This document shows, in pieces, positions 18,301 to 30,300 of a stretch of DNA of 31,943 nucleotides (position 1 is the first letter of the stretch; each line of letters opens with the position of its first letter). A program made the translations under genes and the position numbers. Source of the DNA: an uncultured Eggerthellaceae bacterium (GTDB taxonomy: Bacteria; Actinomycetota; Coriobacteriia; Coriobacteriales; Eggerthellaceae); contig CAJTML010000005.1 of the NCBI GenBank assembly GCA_910577495.1, positions 1 to 31,943 of the forward strand, read 5' to 3'. Below the pieces are notes generated by a model. It was not told the origin of the DNA, ran no database searches, and was given only the letters and a program-made list of their open reading frames with translations.

Positions 18301-21300
18301 GGACATCAATCAGTCTCAGTATGGCGCGGACGCCGCTGATGGCTCCAAGCGCGCAAACCAGACTGACTTTGGTACGTGGTACAACTACGCCAACCCCGCC
18401 GTTGACTCCTTTGAGGTCACGGGTCGCGCGTATCGTCCCAACGAGAACATTTACTGCACCACCAACGTGAAGATGCGTATTGGTGGCGAACACTCTGCAA
18501 CCACGCGTCCTGGCAAGGTTGCGGTTCAGCGTTATGACTCAGGCGACAGCCATGACGACCATCGCTCAATCTTTAGCTACCAGGACTACCATGACCTGCA
18601 TGGCTACTACTATCACAGCCATGAAGCTCACAAGATGCGCCACCTCATGACCAGCGCTCGCTTGAGCGTGCGTGAGTCTGCGGTCTTTACCCGCAAGGGC
18701 GTGCATGAGAACTTCACCGAGGGCAACGACGGTGACGAGAGCTTGCGCTTTGCGTCTGACCAGCACTACTCGGTTTCGTTCTATCGTTACTACGAGCCGT
18801 ACAACTATACCGGCGGCTGGGAAGTTGACGAATTCTCGGGCAAAATCAGCTTTGCTGACCAGGCAATCCTTCGCGATAACATGCCGAAGTGTGAGCCTGA
18901 TCCTGAGTTGCAGTACTACGGCTTCCTCTCTACCGGTATGCAGATGATCAATCGCACGAATGGCGAAGACTTGCTGCCGCACGTGAAGAAGGTTGTCTTC
19001 AATCTGCGCAAGTACACCTTAAATGCAGACGGCAAGACCTATTCAACCTCAACGCGTCAGGTCACTCTTGACCGCGCAGCGCTTGGGGTGGATGACGCCA
19101 TCAAGAACAATACCGGCGTGTATGTGTACTTTGAGCGTCCGGGCGAAGATCCTGCAACTGAGCTCGTGAACTACGGCTTGGACAAGTGCGTCAAGTTGGC
19201 ACTGGACGAAAACGAGTTCGTCGTGAACTACGACATCGTCATGCAGAACTTCGGCGGCGACATTGACCATACCAAAGAGACAGGCAGGGGCTATTCGCCG
19301 AACCGCAACATGGGCAACGGCGACCGTGACGTGTACGTGTATGGTCGTCCCTACACTTACAAGAATCAGAAGAGCACGACCCTGGCTGATTCAACGAACA
19401 CCTCATACACCTATGCTCACAACTACCTGACGGGTCTCTACGACGATCCGAATCCGACGGTTCTGGACTGGGGTAACTACTACAACGAGCACTCGGCTGA
19501 TCAGGCCTACATGATGGGTTATCTGATCCCGTATGGCTACAACACCTCCATCCAGCGCTACAACAACAATTCAAGTATTGGCAGCCTGGTTGACTACGGC
19601 ACCGATAACTTGACGCCGGCATCAGAGACCTTTGAGGTTCGCTTCCAAAATATCTCTGACCGCAACCCCGGCGTGGACAACCAGTATCGCGCCTCACACA
19701 TCAGCGCGGTTGGTCTGCAGACCACCACGGCCAGCTACTTCCGCATGCAGCATGTCTACGTGCCGCGTGAGCTGGTACCGGGAGATGCCAAGAGCGACCC
19801 GAATTGGCTGCTCCTTAAGAAGTTCACGTTCACGTTCAACGGACAGACCGTCTCGGTTGACTGGGCAACCCTGGTTGCAACCGGCGTGGTTTCTGCTGAA
19901 CCGATAGCGTCGGGTAAGTATGCAGGCTGTTACGAGGTCGACCTTGAGCGCTACCTGCGCGAACAACTCAATGCGGGCAACATTACGCTGCGCACCTACA
20001 CGGCAGTGTCTGCCACCAACATGATTGATGGTTTCGCTCCTGATATTGCAACGGTGAACCTGACCTATGTGGACACGCGCATTGCCACGCTAGCGCTTGA
20101 GTTTGAGTCTCCCAACGCCCAGCGCGCCAAGCCCGAGACCATGCTTGACTCTGGTCAGTGGCTGGCAGCTGACAGGAATAACACCTCGGGCAATGGCCGC
20201 AACTTCGCCTTCGCTTATGATGGCGTGTATGCTGACCGCACCCTTGATGACTTCAAGAACGCAACGGCCACCACGGCAACGGACTTGAAGGCAGGCAACT
20301 GGAACGAGACCTCAACGCCGTCGTTCGGTAAGCAGGGTCAGGCATTTAGCCAGATCACCAGCACCGAGACGCTGAGCATTGTGCCGAATTCCGTCAAGAC
20401 CAAAGACCCGAACCACAACGTGCTGACGGGCAACTCGGTTGACTGGTACGCGCAAGACTACCTCAACCATCGTCTGGCCTCCATGGAGACCTCCATGGTG
20501 CGCGGCAAGACCATCAACTTGAATGGCACGAACACCAAGATCTTTGGTTACGACGCTGACGACACCGACATTTCGTCGCCGTTTAGCTACGATCCTGATT
20601 CAACGGCCGTGCAAACCGGCGTGCCCGATGGCGGCCTCTACGCAGGCGACTATGTGGAATACACCTTGTATGTTGGCGCGCAGGCCGGATCCGCGTTGCC
20701 GCTTGAGCATGTGGACGCTCGCTTCCAGGTACCGCGCGGTCAGCGCATCGTCGGTTGGGAAGTGGCGAAGGCGCAAGACGCTGACGGCAACTGGTATGAG
20801 CGCAACAACACTGGCTACGACGTGGTGGCTCAGATGGGCAACGCCGATTTGAGCGTGCTGCGCGATGCGCCGCAACAAGTGGATATGTCGCGTGTGGATA
20901 ACCCGGCGCATGCCACCGACCCGACTGAGCCTGAGACCATTGAAGAGTACGACAACAACCGTGCGCTGGTCTTCAACATCGGTCAGGATAAGTGGGATGA
21001 AAACGGCAAGATCACCGATCCAGAAACCCGTCAATTCGCAGCGGGCGAAGGCGTCTACATTCGCGTCATCACGCAGATGACCTCTGAGCTGGGTTCGGAC
21101 GCGTATGATGCGGCTGAGAATTCGCCGTTTACCAATGACTCGCCGGCCTACCAAGACACGCGCCTGCAGGCTGACTTCTACGCGGTATCTGCTCCGATGC
21201 ATGGCTTCTTGCAGTATCGCATCCCCGGTGGTGGCGACAACGACCACAACGTGTTCGTTACGCAATCCGACGGCGGCCTGGAGCACGTGCAGTACTGGCG

Positions 21301-24300
21301 TGGCATGACGGCGGCCTGCGGTAAGATGCAGTTTGGTGCGCATGACTACTCGTTCGTGCGCTTCTACAACCACGGCTACGACCGCGTGCGTGGTGGCGAT
21401 AACCATCGCGATGACACCACCATGACCATCCGCTTTACCGGTACCGACCGCTATGGCAACACGCCGCGTACGGATGGTGAAACCGCGCAATACACCGTAC
21501 AAAACATCAAGAACCCGACGTTCCACACCACCGACATCACGGTGACGGCACGCTTCTATGACAGCCAGGGACGTCAGGTCTTTGAGATGACCGACACGCC
21601 GAAGCTGGCTAACGGCACGGCGGCGGTTCGCACCGATGCAGCTGGCAAAGCTGTTGAGCTGAGCTATCCGTCCACGCTGCCCAACAGCGTGAACCTGGAT
21701 GGATCAGGTGCGGCCAACCAGCGTCCGGACATCTTCGTTGAGTATTATGATGCCAAGGCGCTAGCTTCAGATGGCACCATGGGAGACTGGGTAGATTACC
21801 CCACGCTCATGGCCAACAACGCCGCGCGTCCGCAAGAGCCCTCTGACGAAGGCTATTACGAAAACGCCAACCCGTTCCGCACGGTCTTGGCTATTCGCTG
21901 GACGTACTACGACGTGCCGGCAACCGCTACGGCTTCAAACACCAACACGGCCTTTGCGCTGGATGATGTGGCACTGGTGGGCGTTGGTCGCTACGCAAAC
22001 GTTCGCACCAATGGTGAGCTCAATGAGTCGTGGCAGTCTGAGTATGGCTTCCCGATTGACGTTGCTTTCACGCATCGCCATCACGAGGAGACCGCGCTTG
22101 ACTTCTACAATGCCACCACCGACGACAACGCTGGCGGTCTGATCCGTGGCGAGGCGCTTGAGCATGGCACCATCAAGACCAAGCAAGACGAAAATAACTC
22201 AACCACGCTGCGCGTTTATCGTCGCACGCCGGTGATTCGCTTCCAGAACCAGGTCTTCCAGACCGAGGCTCAGGTTGAGGCCACCAACGCGCGCACCTGG
22301 GATGCGGCTCAAAAGACCGGCTACATCCCCGGCGAGCAGTTCTGGTACAAAGATGTGCTGTGGAATCTGCCGAAGGGCACCAACGGCGCAATGGATATTG
22401 AGGGCGAAATCTATAACCCCGTCTTCTACGAGCGCATTCCGGTTGACTACCTCAAGGCTGCCGATGGCTCAACCATTGACGCGGCGTATCTGGAAGCACA
22501 TCTGCAGGGTAACGTGCGTTGGCTGGATAAGGACGGCAACGACGTGTCGGCTGACCGTCTGCGCGGCATGAAGCTGCAAGTCACGCAGGTTCCCTACAGC
22601 GAGGCTCCGCAGTATGCTGCTGACACCGGCGGCATGATGAACTACACGTCCACGCAGATGGGCTACACCCCAACTCGTCGTGGTAAGCCGTTTGCTGACA
22701 TGAACCCGACCACTGATGGCGTGAGCGAACAGACCGAGTTCGCCCTCTTCCGCATTGAGTGGGTGGCTGATCCGACCGCTGAAGAGTCAGGTTCGGTTGT
22801 GCCTCCGGGACGCGAAGAAGTGTCCCCGGTTGACCTGGTTGTCCCGGGCACCACCTGCGTTGAGGTGGGCGACACCATTGAGCTGTGGTTCGACGTAACC
22901 GCTGCCATTGACGGCCTGCCGCAGGTCTACAACGTGCTGTCAGCTCAGTCGTCGGGCACGACCGGTAAAGAGCCGGCGTACTTCCCGCGTGTGGGCGAAT
23001 ACTGGACCAACTACGAGTACACCTACAACAACTCCTACTGGGTTGGCAGCTCGGGCGCAAATCCGTTTGGTGGCTCAAGCTACAACTTCACCGGTATGGG
23101 CAACGTTGAGGGTGCGCTGCGTCTGAGCACCGAAAACGTGCTCATGGACATGGATTCGCTGTTGCACGAGTCGGCGTTTACGGCTGATCGTCCGAAGAAC
23201 ACTGACCGCTGGGAGATGTGGGACGGCTCGCTGTCGTTTATCCCGGGCTCGCAAGACAACATCAATCCGTCACGCACCTATGACAACCGCGGCAACGCTG
23301 GTAACCTGGGTGTATATCTGGACGAAGACGTGAAGACGTCGCGCTTCGTGCAATACATTCGCTACACGCCGGTGCGCCCGGCGGGAGCTGCTGAGCTGGT
23401 GGCGAACGACCTGCCGCAAGACGTGTACTTCATCACGTATGAGAATTATGCGAACAACTACAACTTCAACAATACGTGGGGACGTGACTACTATCGCTAT
23501 GTCACCAAGCCGCGTACGATGGGCGCGCTTAAGTCCACCGTTGATGAAAACGGTGTGACGCGCCAAACCCGTTGGGGCTCAACCACGCCGCTGGTGTGGA
23601 GCCAGACGCGTCTGCACTTGCAGAAGGCCTGGCTGGCAACGTCATCTGAGATGGTGCCGGACGCCTCAACGAACAACTACATGGCACAACGTCAGTACTT
23701 GAACGGTCGCGACGCAACCAAGTGGTGGTATGAGAACAACTACTATGGCAACGATGTAACCGCATGCATTTATCGTGATCATCGCGGTGTCATCTATGGT
23801 CAGTACAACTCTACGCTTGAGTACAACCAGGATTACACCTCCAGGTTACAGGCGTATAACTATGGTGACCGCAACTTGGACGGCGTTGAGTTCACCTACA
23901 TCATGCCGCGTGGTACCGAGCCTAAGCTTGATGCTGATGGCAATGTGCAGGTGAGCGCCGGTGTGCTTTCGTCGGTGGGAGGACCGGCTGGCTATGGTTC
24001 AACACCGAGTTCGCAAGATGGTTACACCACCATTGATCCGGATTTGGTAGATGTCGAAATCGTGCAGACGCCTTATGGTCCGTATCAAGGCTATGATGCC
24101 CCAAGCGATTCACAAAACCCGGCTGACTGGCGCAATGGTCTGCAGATTGCAAACGCCACCAATGGCGATAAGTCTGCTGATGTGGCCACGTCAACCTACA
24201 CGTCAAACGCTTCTGCGTCCACAAGCAATCAGACGCAGGACTATGTAGAAAGCTCACAGCCGTGGGTTCTCAAGATCACGGTTCGCCAGAGCCTGGGTAA

Positions 24301-27300
24301 GTGGTTTGGCCGCAACGTTGACGGCACGCCTGATGCTGCTGGTACGCTGGTGAACTCGGCTGACCCGGACAATTATTCGGGTATGGCAGGGTACAAGATT
24401 CGCGTGGATGTGGCTTCGCATGTCTTCGCCAATAACTTGTCTTCTATGTGGTATGACCGCTTGCTGACGCGTCCGGTTGATACCCGCGAAGTCAATGGCG
24501 CTGATACCTCAGCAGGCGAGGTGCCCTCTAAGTCGTCGGCATACTATCAGGTTTATGACTTGGATCACTATGAGGGCCGCGAAGTGACGGAGAACCGCGG
24601 ACACACCGGTGCCTTCAGCATGGATCTGCAGCCCTTCGGCATGGATTACAAGTGGATGCTGCGCGAGTGGCAATACTACGGCAGGTACAACTTAGACCAG
24701 CGTTATGATCTGGCCTATGGTTCGCCAAGCATGCCATCAGTCAACGGTCGCACGGTACTCAATAACACCGTTGAGACTGATTCGGGTGTGGCCGCTGGTA
24801 CCAAGATTACTGACTCTGATACGGTCAGCTGGAACTTGGCCTACAAGGGTGCGGGTGGAACCACTGCCGATAGCGCGGCAATCTATGCGCAAACGGGCAC
24901 GCGTGCTCAGCAGCGTACACCGTTTATCCGCGTGTGGAATTCCATTGGCACCGATGGTGTAACGGCAGAAGCGCCGTCGTATTACCTGGAGTCTGAGAAC
25001 GACAAGCGCCAACTCAACGTTCACATTGAGAACCGTTACTGGTGGAATGACCTGGCACTTGATGTGAATAACATCAACCGCAACGACTACGACTCATGGG
25101 GTTATAACGAGATTCACTCTCACACCTATGCTATCAATGGTGGCTCTATGGGTACGCTCGTGATGCCGACGGTCACCATTGTGCTGCCGGAAAACATTGT
25201 GCCGGTGCATCAGGCAACGGGTAAGCCCTACGACATGGTGCCTGACGTTGAGCAGGCCATGGATGCGGCTGACTGGAACGTGGTCTACGCTGATGATGCC
25301 AAGGCGTCATCGCGTGAGAAGCTCTCGGATGCTCATAACGAATCTGATGCACAAAAGACCGCTGACTTCGACGCCACCGTTACCTATGAGCAGGTGACGG
25401 CCGAAAGTGGAGACACGGCATATCGCTTCGTCGTGCGCTTTACCGCAAAGGGCACCTACACCAATAACGACAAGAATACTGAGCAGCGTATCCGCACCAA
25501 TGAGATGGATACCTTTAAGCTTGAGATTATGTCGCTCGGCGAAAGCCGTCAAAATGATGGCGAAAGCAACCGTCCTGAGACCACGCGTGCGTACGAGAAC
25601 ATTCGCACGTTCGTCTCCTCAAAGATGGGTGGCTTCCAATACATTACTGACGACCAAATTCCGAACAACCCCTACACGGTTGGTTCGCGTGCGGCATATC
25701 GTCGTGTGAATGGTGCAGCTGACGACCAGCGCCTTGATGCGCGCAAGACCTACCTGGCAACGTATCGTTCAGGCTATTCAAATTACTGGAACACCAACGA
25801 GCATATCGTGTCCAGCTACGACCAGATTGCTGAGTGGCAGCGCCAGGGACATACCTTCTATATGGCAGGCGTCATCCCGTACGACTACATTGACGATGGT
25901 GCCGCTACGATGGATCGCGTCCAGAGTAACTGGCTGCCGGGATACCAGCGTCGCTATAGCGAAACCGATGGCGGTTTGGACGATATGACGAATACGCTCT
26001 TTAACGCGGGCGTCAATGTTGAAGACTATCGTTTCCGTCCCGGTTATGCGCTGACGGCGAACTCCACGTACGGACTCAACGAAAACAGCGCGGTGCGCAC
26101 GGTTGAAACCTTCGCCCGCAATGACACCGGTCAGGCGGCCAGCCGCGTTGACGGTGGTGTTGTGTCCACGTTGAAGCTGCGCACGAAATACCCCAACGTC
26201 ATCTCCAGCTACGAGGTAGAAATCGGCCAGGGTGACGATGGTTCGCAACCCACCGCTACGGGTACGGGTGCAACGCGCGTGAAGAACGCTAACGGCACGT
26301 ACTCCTATCAGGTGCTGGACAACGACGGCGGCAAGACGGGGGCGGCCACCAAGAGTATGGAATACGGTGATACCGTTTGGTTCGCCTCGTCAATCTACAA
26401 CGTGAATTCGCCTGGTGCCACCAACCCGGCAGGCTACTTAAACGGCATGAACGTGGTGGCACGCGCCGGTGCGGTTAAACACGCCCGCCAGGTGTATGCA
26501 CTGCATCTGCCCAAGCAGGTGACGTTCTACAAAGACAAGCCGCTGACCACGGAAAACTGTGACGACTACTTCGGCGATGACTACCAGTTCTTGGTGGAGT
26601 GGACGCACACGCCGCGTGGTTCAAGCACGCCGATCAAGGAAACCTTAACGCCCAAAGAGCTCATTGCGAAGGGCTGGACGGTGAACTTCTTGGCGCAACC
26701 CGACTATTCGTCAAACGACTTCTCGGATGGCAGCTACGGCAAACCTGACGCGGATGACCCGCTGGACGTTTTGCCGACCGGCGCCAACATTAAGAGCAAG
26801 TCGCATGAGGGCGAAGTGGTCGTTATTGAGATTGCGCCGCCTGATGATGCAACCGACGAAGAGTTTGAGAAGTACGACTCCATGATTGAGGCGTTCTGGG
26901 AAGGTGTTCGCTGCGATGGCTACTTCGGCATCGGCGACATCATGACCGTCAAGATCAAGACGCGTATTGATAACTTGGGCTCTGAGGATAGTGCCCTTGA
27001 GGATGCCAAGACCGACTACGATGAGGCGCTCAAGCAGATTCGTACGTGGGATGGCGGCACCTCGCAGGCGTATCTGACGCTGCATGACCTGCAGATGAAG
27101 TGGCTGGATCCGGATTTGCCGGTTGCTGAGCGCCCGAGCTATTGGACGGGTGATGGCTGGACGCACGTCTATGAGGACACCGACGCTGCTGGCAACGTAA
27201 CGACGCGCGTTGAAACGAAGCCGACCCGTAACGCGGCAGCCGGTCCTACCAGCCCGCTGTACAACTTTGTCAACCAAGACATGAGCCGTTTCGTGCTGGC

Positions 27301-30300
27301 CAACAAAGTCATGGACGGCCCGGCAAGCGTGAACTCTTCAACTGGCGAGATCATTCCTGAGAAGGACTTCGACTTAGACGATGATCTGACTGACGTTTTC
27401 GAATACGCCGAGACTGGCTACTTCAAGACGCGTCGCCCCAACGCATCGGTTCGCGCTGATACCGCAGCTCAGCGTCGCGTTCTGTTCAGCGACGACTTTG
27501 GTGTGGCGCTGGCAGACGACTCGCATCAAGGTGGCGAAAACCAGTTCTACGTCACGCAAGCTATCAACACCGGAGCTGCGGTTAACAGCTTCATGGTTGA
27601 TTGGCAGGTACCGTACTGGGCAACGGCTGAGGGCAGTGTGTATGACGCACCGTTTAATGACCCCAACACGCCGGTCATTCGTACGCGTCCCTATGTTGAT
27701 CGTATCAACTCGGGCGTGTGGGAGATCCCGGGTGCAACGTGGTCTGACTACGTTGACGCTGACGGTAACCCGTGCGACGCTGACACCGAAGGCGCGCGCA
27801 AGGCGCCAGGGGCAACGCCGACCAACGACAAGGCAGAAGATGAGACCAAGCTGCGCGTCTTTGTTATGGCGCGTGTGGTGAACTGCACGCCGACCAACCG
27901 CAGCGGTGTGTACTACGAGCAAAATGGTGCTGAGCGCCAAGAGTTCGAAAACTACGCACTTGCGGGCACGGACGCTGACCGCGATTACTACTTCGGCGAA
28001 GATGACACGCTTGATTTCAACACGGCCGACGACAAGACCGGCACGTGGCGCATCGTGGGTAACCAGGCAGGTTATGCGGTCTCTGATAAGACCAACACCA
28101 CCATTGATGTTTCTGACATCTACCTGTCGGGCTACTACGATATTCGCCAGATTCGCTGGGTTGTGAAGGCAGTTGAGCCGGGTGACACGGGCTGGGCTGC
28201 GCTGGCCAACGACAAGGCCGCCTATGACACGCCGATCCCGACGGGCTTCCGTCTGGATGTTGACGCGATGCCCTATGACCCAACCTCTGCTGAAACGCGT
28301 GCAGCAACCGCTGGCAAGCAGGAAGCATACGAGGTTGATCCTGATCAGTTCAACACTGGTTGGGAATGGGATAAGGACGAAAACGGCCACTATATCTATG
28401 ACGAAAAGGGCAACCACGTAACCGTGGCTAAGACGGTTATGCCCGAAACGCTCACGGATAACGCGGCAGGCGTGCTCATCCACTCGCGTACACTTGAGGA
28501 CTTCGACACCTCGCGCAGCTTAGGCATTGACTCGCCGCTGCTCAAGGACGGTCCGACCACGAAGGCGGTTGCGGCGAACGCGGCAGCACACATGAATCAC
28601 TATGCAACGGTATCGGTTCGCTACGACGATACGAAGTTCGCCCATGCGCAACGCTCACGCGCGGGCTTCTATCGTGACGCGGAATATCCGACGCTACGCA
28701 TTGACATGGAGCAGGCATACTTCACGGGTAACTCCGCAACCTCGTTTGAGTGGGTTGTGGGCAAGCCCTCTATTGACGTGGCAACGTCGCGCATGATGCG
28801 CTACTCCATCACGCTGACGAACTTAAGTGCTGACCAGCTCAAGGCGTTGGGTATGCCGACCGACTTTACGGACTATTGCTCCAACCCTAACCTGTCCATG
28901 ATCTTCCCGTTCATTGAGGGCTTTGGTGCTGCGGCAACGCTGTCGCCGAAGGACTTCCAATACATTCCGTATTCGCAAGCACAGTCTCCTGACTGCGAGC
29001 TGAATATCAACTATAAGAATGAGGCAATCCAAGAATTCGTGCCCGATCTGGATGAGAATGGCAACCCCATGTACGATCCGGACACCGGCGAGCCGCTTGG
29101 TTACTGGACGGTGGCCGACGGCGGGTATGCAACGCCGATCAACCATGTCAAGCCCATGTGGACCTACCACATTGAGCAACAGGATGCGTCATTCCAGACC
29201 ACCCAGATCTTGAACAGCCACGAGCTGTTGCTGACCGACCCGAAGGTTGGCGGTAGCTTGACGACGCAAGACAAGTTGGGCGATGTGAACTCGGGCATGA
29301 ATCGTAAATTCATGAACTGGCAGTTCACGGGCATTATTGATGACGAAGGCAACGCCATGCGCGGATCCTTGGGTATGGGTCAAGCAATCGTTATTGAGCT
29401 CATGATGCCCATCCGTTCTGACGCAAGCTCATCTATTGCTCAAGCATTGATGACCACGTCTGGCTATATCCACAAGTCAGGCAACTACGACCCGTATGTT
29501 CCGGTCATCCAAGGCAACGACAAGATCAGCTTCGTTTTGGACGAACGTGACGCCAACCTGGATAGCAACACTAACCAGATGATGCTCAAAGAAGAGCTTG
29601 AGGCTGCAGGCTTTGCGTCTAACATCACGCAAGACCAGTCCAAGTACTCGTCTTCTGACATCAACACCATGTACACGCGTAACGTCAACGGTCCGGTTGC
29701 GGTACCCGAAGGCACGAACTACACCTACATGGCACAGGCTGACAATCCTGGTGCAAGCCAGTTGGTAGCCAAGAACTACGTGCATACGGTGCTTTTGGAC
29801 ATGCTGCCCCACGAAGGCGACACGCAGGTGTACTTCAACAGCGTGGATAGCGAAGACAACCAAATTGGTATTCCGCGTGATTCACGTTGGAACGGCTGGA
29901 TTGACAATCTTGACTCCATCACGGTGACGCAGATGGATCCGCAAGATGCGGCGAACCCCAATGGTCGTGTGCTTGGTGCCGATGAGGCAACCATTTGGGT
30001 GGGCCCGATCAAGAAGGTCAACAACGACAAGTTCATCCCGCTGTCTGAGTCTGAGCTGCCGACGATGTATAACAAGGGTCGCGATGATGAGAAGACCACG
30101 TGGATGAATGAACGCAGGTCAAACCCGGCACTGCTGTATCAGGACAACTTCGTTCGCTTAAGCGAGCTGAAGACCTATGTTGCAGCGCACCCGGATGAGG
30201 CTGAGAAACTCAAGAAGTCTATCCGCGGCATTTGGGCGCAAGTTGAAAAAGACTCCATCATCTTGCCGTGCCAAGGCTACATTCGCCTCACCTATGACCT

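Noticed and set aside
27374..28483. Long antisense frame (369 residues) opposite the giant gene, with similar ones at 20600-21526, 31118-31864, 9851-10585, 17792-18493 and 30158-30838.
   Set aside because: They are shadows. The sense gene rarely uses the codons that would create stops on the other strand, and the products show no recognisable domain. None was found to have a convincing ribosome binding site.
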